Positions 56,297 through 64,000 of a stretch of DNA of 64,000 nucleotides are shown here, piece after piece. Both the position numbers and the translations under genes were made by a program. The DNA lies in the NCBI RefSeq assembly GCF_004323635.1, contig NZ_CP036515.1:3163501-3227500 (forward strand). Direction: 5' to 3'. Below the pieces are notes generated by a model, which saw only the letters and a program-made list of their open reading frames with translations, was not told the origin of the DNA and did not search any database. The stretch comes from Lichenihabitans psoromatis (GTDB lineage Bacteria; Pseudomonadota; Alphaproteobacteria; Rhizobiales; Beijerinckiaceae). Every line of letters begins with the position of its first letter. Position 1 is the first letter of the stretch.

Positions 56297-57656
56297 CAAG
56301 CCTCCGCGTTTCAAGCTCCAGCGCCGCAAGCGGGAGCGCCAGGGTCACAACGGCGCCGCCGTCTTGCCGATTGCGGAATTGGACCCGGCCACCAAGCTTT
56401 CGAACGACGTTCACGACCAAGAATAGGCCGAGACCGCCGCCGCGGCGACCCTTGGTGCTCTGATAGGGTTTCCCGATCTGCGCCATCATGTCTTCCGGAA
56501 AGCCCGGTCCGACGTCCGTTACCGATAAGACCAACATGTCATCGACGCGCGTCGCCGAAAAGCCCACCCAGGGCGGTGAAGCCTCGAAGGCATTGTCGAG
56601 AACATTGAAGATCACCTGCTTGAGCGCCGTGTCCGAGACGATCGGAACATCCGAGCCGAAGGCATTGTCGTAGGAAAGATTTGTGGCCGACCGTGCTGCC
56701 CGCCAGTCAACGACAAGGTCGTTGAGGAATGTATGCACGGTCGTGACGCCCGCCGATTCCCCTCGGGTCTCACCCGCTGAAACCAGGATACCGGTCACGA
56801 TTGCTTTGCAGCGCTGAAGTTCAGCCTGCATGGCATTGATATCGTCGGCCAGATCCGGATCGGCAATCAGGCGCGGCATACGGCGCCAGTCGCCCAGGAT
56901 CACCGACAAAGTCGCGAGCGGCGTGCCGAGTTCATGCGCTGCGCCAGATGCGAGCAACCCCATTCTGACAATGTGATGTTCTTCAGCGGCCTGTTGTCGA
57001 AGGTCGGCCAGCCGCGCGTCGCGCTCACGCAGATTGAAGTTGATCCGGGTCACGAACACGACCAGCAGCGCCGCGTCGAGCATGAAACAAATCAGCATTC
57101 CGTCAATATGCATGCTGAACAGCGCCTCGACATGGTGATCGAGCAGATCCAGCGGTCTGTACAGGAAGGTTAGGCCGGCAAAGCAGAGGGTCGCGAGCGC
57201 CACCACAACCCAGGTCGACCAGGCATCGAGAAGCACGGCCCCGATCGTGACCTGCAGCAGATAGAGGAAGGTGAACGGGTTCGTAGCGCCGCCGCTGAGG
57301 TAGAGTTGCGCCGTGAGGGCCGCGACATCGAACACGACCGCGACGAACAATTCAGAATTGCTGACGCTCGATCGTGTCCAGAGCCTGAGCAAGCTGGCGA
57401 TGTTCAGCGTCACCAGCGCCGCCAGCACTGCGGCCATGCCACCAAACGGCAGCGAGATCCCAAGCCCGTAATGCACAGCAGCGATCGTGGCGATCTGGCC
57501 GATGACCGCAATCCAGCGAAGCTGGATCAACAAGAAGAGGTTTTTGCGTCCGGCCATGTCGGCGTTCGGCGGAGCGCCAGACGGGTCATACGACGCAAGC
57601 GACGGTCCGAGCAGACGTTCGAGCATGTCTTGGCCCCGAGGGACGCGCCATGTCAC
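56286..57656 (-). CDS. regB: Redox sensor histidine kinase RegB/ActS/PrrB
   Basis: 456 residues from GTG 57656 (GTGA overlap with SURF1); ATG 57626 is an alternative. Six TM helices in the first 210 residues include the quinone-linked GGATNPFTFLYLLQV. The H-box is SGAAHELGTPLATLS, and the redox-active Cys is in LQRCKAIV. N, G1 and G2 boxes are NVLDNAFEASP, TDVGPGFP and GRRGGGLGLFLV. It sits directly behind a quinol oxidase operon, which fits sensing through the quinone pool. Confidence 0.95.
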   Translation of the reverse strand: MTWRVPRGQDMLERLLGPSLASYDPSGAPPNADMAGRKNLFLLIQLRWIAVIGQIATIAAVHYGLGISLPFGGMAAVLAALVTLNIASLLRLWTRSSVSNSELFVAVVFDVAALTAQLYLSGGATNPFTFLYLLQVTIGAVLLDAWSTWVVVALATLCFAGLTFLYRPLDLLDHHVEALFSMHIDGMLICFMLDAALLVVFVTRINFNLRERDARLADLRQQAAEEHHIVRMGLLASGAAHELGTPLATLSVILGDWRRMPRLIADPDLADDINAMQAELQRCKAIVTGILVSAGETRGESAGVTTVHTFLNDLVVDWRAARSATNLSYDNAFGSDVPIVSDTALKQVIFNVLDNAFEASPPWVGFSATRVDDMLVLSVTDVGPGFPEDMMAQIGKPYQSTKGRRGGGLGLFLVVNVVRKLGGRVQFRNRQDGGAVVTLALPLAALELETRRLDAA

Positions 57657-58501
57657 GAGAGATTGACCGGTGTTCCGCCAGGGCCGGTGCGATGGCCAGA
57701 GACACGGTCAGCGGATGATGTGATGTGACGCAGCCGAAGCTCGTCACGCGCGAGCCAGACGACCGCTCCAGCCAGCATGGCCGCGAGCCCGAACCAAGTG
57801 AGCGCATAGACCAGATGATTGTTCGGGAATGATATGACGGTGAGCCCGCCCACCGGATATTTGCCAACCTTCGGATCGAAATCCGCATCGACGAAATAAG
57901 GCACAACGTCATCGAGGCCGATCTCGGCCGCGATCGCACCGACGTCGCGGGAGTACCAGCGTCCGTTCGTCGGATCGTTGTGACGAAGGAAGCCGCCGCC
58001 CGGTTCCGTCATCCGCAGCAGGCCCGTCACGGTGGTGGCCCCGGTCACTTCACTGTCCCGCCGCGTCTCTCGGTCACGACGCTCTGGCGGCACGAAGCCC
58101 CGATTGACCAATACGGTCCCGCCCGAGTGCAGCTCGAAGGGCGTCAGCACCCAAAAGCCTGGGCCGAGCGCCGTGACGGCTTGAACGAATGTTTCGCGAC
58201 CATTGTCGAAGCGACCATCAAGGCGCAGATGCCGATATTCATCTGCCTCAGCCGTGATGCCGGACCACGATCCCAGCCCCGGCGCGGCGAGGGGCGCTGC
58301 GTGAACCCGCTCATTGACCCGGGCGATCAGGTCAAGCTTCCATTGTAACCGGTATAGTTGCCAAACCCCAAGTGCTGACAGAACCGCGATCGTGAAGAGT
58401 GCAAATGCCCCGATCAAAGCCAAGGACCAAAGCGAGCGTGGTGAGGGCGCGGCGAGATCCGCGCCCGCCACCACCGGCGCGTCACTTCGGTTGCGTGTCA
58501 C
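57653..58501 (-). CDS. SURF1-family cytochrome oxidase assembly protein
   Basis: 282 residues from GTG 58501 (GTGA overlap with cyoD). An N-terminal TM (ALFTIAVLSALGVWQLYRLQWK) with the family's WQxxRxxWK pattern, a periplasmic domain with ILTPFELH-like VLTPFELHSGGTVLVNRGFVP, and a C-terminal TM after SFPNNHLVYALTWFGLA. SURF1 helps assemble haem in subunit I of haem-copper oxidases. Confidence 0.93.
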   Translation of the reverse strand: MTRNRSDAPVVAGADLAAPSPRSLWSLALIGAFALFTIAVLSALGVWQLYRLQWKLDLIARVNERVHAAPLAAPGLGSWSGITAEADEYRHLRLDGRFDNGRETFVQAVTALGPGFWVLTPFELHSGGTVLVNRGFVPPERRDRETRRDSEVTGATTVTGLLRMTEPGGGFLRHNDPTNGRWYSRDVGAIAAEIGLDDVVPYFVDADFDPKVGKYPVGGLTVISFPNNHLVYALTWFGLAAMLAGAVVWLARDELRLRHITSSADRVSGHRTGPGGTPVNLS

Positions 58502-58881
58502 GGCATGTTGCGCATGTCGTGGACCGACATGGGCATCATGTTGCTGTTGAGATGGTACATGACCCAGATGGAGCCCGATAATGTTATGACCAGCAAAACC
58601 ATTGTGAAGATCAAAGCCAACATGGTCCAGCCGCCCTCAGACTTCGTGTTCATATGAAGGAAATAGACCATGTGGACCACGATCTGAACGGCCGCCAAAC
58701 CCATAACCGCGAAAGCCGTGATCCGCGTATCGTCGAAGACATGCCCCATCACCAGCCAGAACGGAATGGCCGTGAGGATGACCGAAAGGACAAACCCGGT
58801 CAGATAACCATTGAGGGACCCATGCCCGGCTTCGTGGTGGTCCGGGAGAACCTCGACATGAACGGCATTATTCGCGGTCAT
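58498..58881 (-). CDS. cyoD: Cytochrome o ubiquinol oxidase subunit IV
   Basis: 127 residues from ATG 58881; the longer open frame upstream is cyoC. Three TMs: GYLTGFVLSVILTAIPFWLVM, AFAVMGLAAVQIVVHMVYFLHM, MLALIFTMVLLVITLSGSIWVMYHLN. The C-terminus is Met/His-rich (NMMPMSVHDMRNMP). It stabilises the oxidase. One-base TGATG overlap with cyoC. Confidence 0.95.
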   Translation of the reverse strand: MTANNAVHVEVLPDHHEAGHGSLNGYLTGFVLSVILTAIPFWLVMGHVFDDTRITAFAVMGLAAVQIVVHMVYFLHMNTKSEGGWTMLALIFTMVLLVITLSGSIWVMYHLNSNMMPMSVHDMRNMP

Positions 58882-59510
58882 CAAAGCACACTCAGGAGGT
58901 AGACGAACGAAAATACGCCGATCCAGATCACGTCGAGGAAATGCCAGAACATGCTCAGGCACATCAGACGGCGCTTATTCTCAGGCACGAGACCGCGTTG
59001 ACCAACCTGGACCATCAAGACGATCAGCCAGATGATGCCGAGCGAGACGTGGATACCGTGCGTGCCAACAAGGGTGAAGAAAGACGACAGGAAGGCACTG
59101 CGCTGCGGTCCCGCACCCTCATGGATGAGGTGGATGAACTCGTTGACCTCGAGGCCAACGAACGCTGCGCCAAACAATCCGGTGATCGCCAGCCACATCA
59201 GCGTCGTGCGCTGCTGCTGCTTCTCCATGGCCAGCATGGCGAACCCGTAGGTGATCGACGACAGCAGCAACATTGAAGTGTTGAGCGCGACGGTCGACAA
59301 ATCGAAGAGATCCGCCGGCGACGGCCCAGCCGCATAATTGCGACCAAGGACCCCGTAGGTCGCAAAGAGGACCGCAAAGATGAGACAATCGCTCATCAGA
59401 TAGATCCAGAAGCCGAGCATGGTGCCGCCTTCGGCGTGCCCATGCTCTTCTGCCACGTAGAACGTCAGCGGTTCATCGCCTGTGGTGACGGCGCTCGATG
59501 CGTCGGTCAT
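58881..59510 (-). CDS. cyoC: Cytochrome o ubiquinol oxidase subunit III
   Basis: 209 residues from ATG 59510 (MTDASSAVTTG), with AAAGG upstream; the open frame continues into cyoB but is not subunit III-like there. Five TMs; TMLGFWIYLMSDCLIFAVLFATY and LVGTHGIHVSLGIIWLIVL, ending FWHFLDVIWIGVFSFVYLLSVL, match CyoC. Confidence 0.95.
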   Translation of the reverse strand: MTDASSAVTTGDEPLTFYVAEEHGHAEGGTMLGFWIYLMSDCLIFAVLFATYGVLGRNYAAGPSPADLFDLSTVALNTSMLLLSSITYGFAMLAMEKQQQRTTLMWLAITGLFGAAFVGLEVNEFIHLIHEGAGPQRSAFLSSFFTLVGTHGIHVSLGIIWLIVLMVQVGQRGLVPENKRRLMCLSMFWHFLDVIWIGVFSFVYLLSVL

Positions 59511-59515
59511 CGCCT

Positions 59516-61516
59516 TTACACCTGCCCTGCGAGAATCTTCGTCCGGCGGCTCTCCGCCCGGACCACGTCTTCGACCGGGATGTAGAAATCCCGATTGTAG
59601 TTGAAGGTATGCAGGATCGCGACCGCGAGGATGCTGACGAAGGCGAGAACCGCCAACCACCATATGTACCAGATCATCGCGAAGCTGAAGACGGTGCTGA
59701 GCGCCGCCAGAACAACGCCGGCCCAGGTGCTCCGCGGCATGTGGATTGCCTTGTAGCCCTGCAGGGGTCGAACATAGCCCCGCTTCTTCATGTCGGCCCA
59801 CGCATCAAGGTCATGTACCTGAGGCGTGAACGCGAAGTTATATTCGGGCGGCGGAGAAGCCGTGGACCATTCGAGAGTCCGGCCGCCCCACGGATCGCCG
59901 GTCAGGTCCGCAAGCTCTTCACGGCGCATGATGCTGACCACGATCTGCACGATGAACGAGACAATGCCCACGAGGATCAAAAGTGCGCCAAAGGCGGCGA
60001 TGATGAACCAGATCTGAAGCGAGGGATCATCGAAATGGCTGAGGCGCCGCGTGACGCCCATTAGGCCGAGCACATAGAGCGGCATGAAGGCGACGTAGAA
60101 ACCGACGACCCAGAACCAAAACGACATATGACCCCAGAACGGATCGAGCTTGAAGCCGAAGGCTTTCGGGAACCAGTAGGTCACGCCCGCCATCAAGCCG
60201 AACACGACGCCGCCGATGATCACGTTGTGGAAATGCGCGACCAGAAACAGACTGTTGTGCAGCATGAAGTCGGCCGGGGGTACCGCCAGGAGAACGCCGG
60301 TCATGCCGCCGATCACGAAGGTCAGCATGAAGGCGACAGTCCACATCATCGGCAGTTCGAACCGAATGCGACCCCGATACATCGTGAAGAGCCAATTGAA
60401 GATCTTGGCCCCCGTCGGGATCGAGATGATCATCGTCGTGATGCCGAAGAACGAATTGACGTTTGCACCGGACCCCATCGTGAAGAAGTGATGGAGCCAG
60501 ACGAGATACGACAGGATGGTGATCACCACGGTCGCATAGACCATGGACGCATAACCGAAGAGGCGCTTGCCGCAGAAGGTCGACACGACTTCCGAGAAGA
60601 TCCCGAAGGCCGGCAGGATCAGAATGTAAACCTCCGGATGGCCCCAGATCCAAATCAGATTCACGTACATCATCGGATTGCCGCCGAGGTCGTTCGTGAA
60701 GAAGTTCGTTCCAGCATAACGATCGAGAGACAGAAGCGCCAAAACGGCGGTCAGAACCGGGAAGGCCGCGACGATCAAAATGTTGGTGCAAAGCGCCGTC
60801 CAGGTGAAGATCGGCAGCTTCATCATCGTCATGCCAGGCGCCCGCATCTTCACGATGGTGGCGATCAGGTTGATGCCGGACAGCAACGTCCCGATACCGG
60901 CGATCTGCAGGGACCAGATGTAATAATCGACGCCGACACCGGGGCTGTAGGACGCGCCGGAGAGCGGCGGGTAGGCAAGCCAACCGGTGCGTGCGAATTC
61001 GCCGATGAACAGCGACAGCATAACCGTCACGGCACCGCTCGCGGTCATCCAGAAGCTGAAGTTATTCAGGAACGGGAATGCCACGTCTCGTGCACCGATC
61101 TGAAGTGGCACCACGAAATTCATCAGACCAGTTACGAACGGCATCGCCATGAAGAAGATCATGATGACGCCGTGAGCCGTGAAGACCTGATCATAGTGGT
61201 GCGGCGGCAGATAGCCGTCGTTGCTCCCGAACGAAATCGCCTGCTGGCTCCGCATCAAGATCGCGTCCGAAAAGCCGCGCACCAGCATCACGATGGCCAA
61301 GACCACATACATGATGCCGATCTTCTTATGATCGACACTCGTGAACCACTCGCTCCAGAGGTATCCCCAGAGGCGGAAATACGTGAGGGCACCGACGACC
61401 GCGATGCCGCCGAGAGCCACGACGATAAACGTCATGACCACGATCGGCTCGTGCGGGATGGCTTCGAGCGTCAGTCTGCCGAAGATCAACTGCTGAAGAT
61501 CGAGATTGGCGAACAT
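59516..61516 (-). CDS. cyoB: Cytochrome o ubiquinol oxidase subunit I
   Basis: 666 residues, the catalytic haem-copper subunit pumping protons while reducing O2 with ubiquinol. CuB and haem ligands seen: [17 protein letters not shown] (His-Tyr crosslink pair), [10 protein letters not shown] (two His) and [13 protein letters not shown] (haem His residues). [15 protein letters not shown] carries the low-spin haem His. About fifteen TMs as in E. coli CyoB. Six bases before cyoC. Confidence 0.97.
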   Translation of the reverse strand: MFANLDLQQLIFGRLTLEAIPHEPIVVMTFIVVALGGIAVVGALTYFRLWGYLWSEWFTSVDHKKIGIMYVVLAIVMLVRGFSDAILMRSQQAISFGSNDGYLPPHHYDQVFTAHGVIMIFFMAMPFVTGLMNFVVPLQIGARDVAFPFLNNFSFWMTASGAVTVMLSLFIGEFARTGWLAYPPLSGASYSPGVGVDYYIWSLQIAGIGTLLSGINLIATIVKMRAPGMTMMKLPIFTWTALCTNILIVAAFPVLTAVLALLSLDRYAGTNFFTNDLGGNPMMYVNLIWIWGHPEVYILILPAFGIFSEVVSTFCGKRLFGYASMVYATVVITILSYLVWLHHFFTMGSGANVNSFFGITTMIISIPTGAKIFNWLFTMYRGRIRFELPMMWTVAFMLTFVIGGMTGVLLAVPPADFMLHNSLFLVAHFHNVIIGGVVFGLMAGVTYWFPKAFGFKLDPFWGHMSFWFWVVGFYVAFMPLYVLGLMGVTRRLSHFDDPSLQIWFIIAAFGALLILVGIVSFIVQIVVSIMRREELADLTGDPWGGRTLEWSTASPPPEYNFAFTPQVHDLDAWADMKKRGYVRPLQGYKAIHMPRSTWAGVVLAALSTVFSFAMIWYIWWLAVLAFVSILAVAILHTFNYNRDFYIPVEDVVRAESRRTKILAGQV

Positions 61517-61553
61517 GGGATCCGTTCGTTTGTTGTGTTCGTAAGTGGGTGAA

Positions 61554-62744
61554 TTACTTCGTTAACTGGACCGGGGCCGGGCTGTCCGGTTTCATGCCGG
61601 GCATGTCGTTCATGTCGGACGCTGAACCATTCTGGTCTCCCGTCGAAGGCGCCTTTTCGTTGACGATGGGCGACAATGCACGAGGCTTCATCCCCTCGGG
61701 CTGAACGTTGGAGTTCGGCGGGCGACCCGAGGCCGGGAAGGTGGCTCCGGACGCTTCGTCCCCATTCTCCATGCGATGGTTGTCATATTTCAACCGCTCG
61801 AAATTCGCTTCACTGTCCTTGCCGGCCCCGCCCTTGGCGTCGATCTGCATCATCTCGTTGACGCACATCTTCCCTGGCATGGCGCAGAGATTGAGGATCG
61901 CGTCATACAGCCCGGCCTGTGTCGATGAGAAATAGCGGACGGGTTCTTTTTCGGAAGGCTTTTCCAGCGCGACATATTCGGTCTTATCGAGCGGCGAGCC
62001 CTGCTGCTTGAGCTTCTCGACCCACGCGCCAAAATCCTGATCGCTCAAGGCGTTCATTTTGAAGTGCATGTGCGAGAAGCCGGCCCCGCTGTAGTTTGCG
62101 GAAAATCCTTCGTAAGTACCGGGTTCGTTGATGACCGCATGAAGCTGCGTCTGCATACCCGCCATGGCATAGATCTGTCCGGCAAGAGCGGGGATGAAGA
62201 ATGAGTTCATCACTGTCGCGGACGTGATCTTGAACTGCACCGGCACGTCGACCGGGAGCGCGAGTTCATTGATCGAAGCAACACCCTGGTCGGGGTAGAG
62301 GAACAGCCATTTCCAGTCGAGCGCGACAACTTCCACCGTCAGCGGCTTGATCTTGTCCGAGGCCGGTATGGTCGCGCTGATGCGTCCGATCGGCCTGAAC
62401 GGATCGAGCAGATGTGTGCTGATCCATGTCAAAGCACCCAGCGCGATGATAATCATCAGTGGCGCTGTCCAGATCAACACCTCGAGCTTGGTCGAATGAT
62501 GCCACTCCGGGTCGTAGACGGCGGCGGCGTTCGATGCGCGATAGCGCCACGCGAAGAGGGCCGTGAACACCATGACGGGCAGGATGATAAGCAGCATCAG
62601 CAAGGTCGAGATGATGATCAGGTTGCGCTGCTGAATCGCCACGTCGCCGGACGGGCTCATCAGAACCGCGTTACAGCCACCTAGAAAACTAAAGAGCGGG
62701 AGCATCATGAGGATGCGAAGTAATTTCACGGGCGACCAAACCAT
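61554..62744 (-). CDS. cyoA: Cytochrome o ubiquinol oxidase subunit II, with long C-terminal extension
   Basis: 396 residues from ATG 62744; GTG 62762 would add six. A lipoprotein signal ends in SFLGGC. Two TMs then a cupredoxin domain lacking the CuA Cys/His/Met ligands, as expected for a quinol oxidase ([68 protein letters not shown]). After the usual CyoA core there are some 70-100 low-complexity residues, Pro/Ser/Asn-rich and ending [15 protein letters not shown]. First gene of the minus-strand cyo-SURF1-regBA block. Confidence 0.95.
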   Translation of the reverse strand: MVWSPVKLLRILMMLPLFSFLGGCNAVLMSPSGDVAIQQRNLIIISTLLMLLIILPVMVFTALFAWRYRASNAAAVYDPEWHHSTKLEVLIWTAPLMIIIALGALTWISTHLLDPFRPIGRISATIPASDKIKPLTVEVVALDWKWLFLYPDQGVASINELALPVDVPVQFKITSATVMNSFFIPALAGQIYAMAGMQTQLHAVINEPGTYEGFSANYSGAGFSHMHFKMNALSDQDFGAWVEKLKQQGSPLDKTEYVALEKPSEKEPVRYFSSTQAGLYDAILNLCAMPGKMCVNEMMQIDAKGGAGKDSEANFERLKYDNHRMENGDEASGATFPASGRPPNSNVQPEGMKPRALSPIVNEKAPSTGDQNGSASDMNDMPGMKPDSPAPVQLTK

Positions 62745-62793
62745 CTTTTTGCTGCGCTGCACACGATCTATCTACGGGACCTGATATTTGGGA

Positions 62794-62831
62794 TTGGACG
62801 TTTTGTCCAAGCGCAGCAGTTTGACGCTGCG
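62794..62831. promoter_or_regulatory. Two inverted repeats in the cyoA/MFS intergenic region
   Basis: TTGGAC (62794-62799), GTTTT, GTCCAA (62805-62810) is a perfect interrupted palindrome 50 bases before the cyoA ATG. CGCAGC (62812-62817) and GCTGCG (62826-62831) form a second one. They are possible operators for an oxygen- or redox-responsive factor; neither is a clean FNR box. Confidence 0.45.
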
Positions 62832-62913
62832 GGCGCACAGGTTCTATCTGGTGCGCGGCCCGAAACTTACCGGCGCCCGATCGATCGTTGAAACTCACGT
62901 TAGGAAATGTGGC

Positions 62914-64000
62914 ATGGCCGCGAGTAGTGGGAATGTGGCCTCGTCCTCGGCTCTCGAGCGGGATGCGAGGCTCGTTTCGTCCGACGAATCGCATGTGTCG
63001 CCCGGTGAGATTGCGATTGGCGTGGTGATCGGTCGCACCTCGGAATCGTTCGACTTCTTTGTCTTCGGTCTCGCCTCGGTCCTCGTGTTCCCGGAACTCA
63101 TGTTTCCGTTCACGGATCGACTGACCGGAACTCTCTATTCCTTCGCGCTCTTCGCCCTCGCCTTCGTGGCGCGTCCGATCGGCTCCATCATCTTCATGGC
63201 GATCGACCGCCGCCATGGCCGAGGCGTGAAGCTGACGATCGCACTATTCCTGCTCGGTGGATCGACGGCCGCGATCAGTTTCCTGCCCGGTTATAATGAC
63301 ATCGGTATTTGGGCGATCGTCCTTGTGTCGATTTTCCGGTTTTCACAAGGCCTCGCCCTTGGTGGAGCCTGGGATGGGTTGGCGTCCCTGCTGGCGTTGA
63401 ATGCCCCCCACAACCGGCGCGGCTGGTACGCGATGATGCCGCAGCTCGGTGCGCCGTTCGGCTTCATCGTCGCAAGCGGGCTGTTCGCGTTCTTCCTGCT
63501 TAACTTGACCCAGGCCGACTTCCTGAGCTGGGGCTGGCGTTATCCGTTCTTCGTGGCCTTCACGATCAACGTCGTGGCCTTGTTCGCCCGCTTGCGCCTC
63601 ATCGCCACGGAAGAATTTGCGCGCCTTCTCGCAAATCGCGATCTCGTACCGGCGCGCGTTTCAACGATCTTGCGGTCGCAGGGCTACGATCTGCTGCTCG
63701 GCGCTTTCATTCCGCTGGCGAGCTTTGCCCTGTTTCACCTCGTGACGATCTTTCCGCTGTCCTACATCGGCTTGTTTACAAACCGCACACCGGCCGACTT
63801 CTTGTTGTTACAGCTCGAAGGTGCCGTCGTCTGCGCCTTCGCCGTGATGCTGTCGGGCGTACTGGCGGATCGGATCGGTCGCCGCAATCTCATCGGGACC
63901 TGTGCTGTGGCGATCGCGGTGTTCAGCTTCCTGACCCCGATGTTGCTCGGCGGCGGTGCGTCCGGGCAGACCACCTTCGTTTTCCTCGGCTTCGCGTTGC
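62914..64000 (+). CDS. MFS transporter, metabolite:H+ symporter-like (3' end outside window)
   Basis: From ATG 62914 (MAASSGNVASSS), with AGGAAA at about 62902; open to the right edge (362 codons). The first family part is IGVVIGRTSESFDFFVFGLASVL, then ALAFVARPIGSIIFMAIDRRHGRG (loop 2-3 signature DRxGRR-like), RFSQGLALGGAWDG (TM4), APHNRRGWYAMMPQLGAPFGF, and in the second half VLADRIGRRNLIG. Closest to MHS-type organic-acid or osmolyte symporters. Divergent from cyoA. Confidence 0.88.
   Translation, partial: MAASSGNVASSSALERDARLVSSDESHVSPGEIAIGVVIGRTSESFDFFVFGLASVLVFPELMFPFTDRLTGTLYSFALFALAFVARPIGSIIFMAIDRRHGRGVKLTIALFLLGGSTAAISFLPGYNDIGIWAIVLVSIFRFSQGLALGGAWDGLASLLALNAPHNRRGWYAMMPQLGAPFGFIVASGLFAFFLLNLTQADFLSWGWRYPFFVAFTINVVALFARLRLIATEEFARLLANRDLVPARVSTILRSQGYDLLLGAFIPLASFALFHLVTIFPLSYIGLFTNRTPADFLLLQLEGAVVCAFAVMLSGVLADRIGRRNLIGTCAVAIAVFSFLTPMLLGGGASGQTTFVFLGFAL

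Noticed and set aside
60128..61552. 474-codon plus-strand open frame opposite cyoB
   Set aside because: Composition rich in His, Asp, Arg and Glu, typical of the antisense of a membrane protein. cyoB is certain.

Overview
The window is chromosomal DNA of a high-GC alphaproteobacterium, most likely of the order Hyphomicrobiales (Rhizobiales). The signs are a SAM-II riboswitch before metZ, the hisS-hisZ-hisG order, a two-domain dCTP deaminase, an oxygen-dependent cob pathway in which CbiD takes the place of CobF, a cyoABCD-SURF1-RegB-RegA block, and an EcfG-type general-stress promoter. I cannot name the genus. Genes are tightly packed, many with ATGA/GTGA/TGATG overlaps. I see no phage, insertion sequence or CRISPR array.

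Layout. 1-7.7 kb: ileS (5' end outside the window), lspA, an exported protein of unknown function, hisS, hisZ, hisG. 7.7-12.9 kb: small secreted proteins, dcd, SAM-II riboswitch and metZ, apaG, an ArsR-type regulator divergent from a GFA-family gene. 12.9-28.2 kb: cobalamin riboswitch followed by a DUF1636 gene, cobW, cobN, cobG, cobH, cobI, cobJ, cobK(-), cobL, cobE, cobM, cbiD(-), cobA (frameshifted as given) and cobB, which together cover corrin-ring synthesis up to the a,c-diamide and the CobN part of cobalt insertion. 28.2-32.8 kb: class II amidotransferase, CPA2-type antiporter with a USP-like tail, and a flavoprotein lacking its expected redox cysteines. 32.9-41.2 kb: housekeeping genes rpmH, rnpA, yidC, engB, argB, a HAD nucleotidase, mltB, dnaA and a rhodanese. 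41.2-41.9 kb has no recognisable gene.

41.9-49.4 kb is a trehalose/alpha-glucan region: otsB, a GH15 enzyme and otsA on the minus strand, divergent from a GT4 glycosyltransferase and a glycogen-debranching-type enzyme on the plus strand. The plus-strand pair has a good match to an EcfG stress promoter, so osmotic or desiccation stress is a likely theme. 49.4-55.1 kb: PAP2 phosphatase, FUSC protein, TPP enzyme and a Tat-exported SDR. 55.2-55.6 kb: tRNA-Gln and tRNA-Pro. 55.8-62.7 kb (minus): cytochrome bo-type ubiquinol oxidase cyoABCD, SURF1 and the RegB/RegA redox two-component system as one overlapping block. A partial MFS transporter leaves the window at the right edge.

The most unusual structure is at the cobN/cobG junction: seven in-frame 42-bp tandem repeats, each recreating a Shine-Dalgarno sequence plus GTG start codon, so the precorrin-3B synthase gene has eight equivalent start sites. 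Next are a one-base frameshift at a G6 run in cobA, a probable CTG start codon in cobH, and the disulfide-less flavoprotein.
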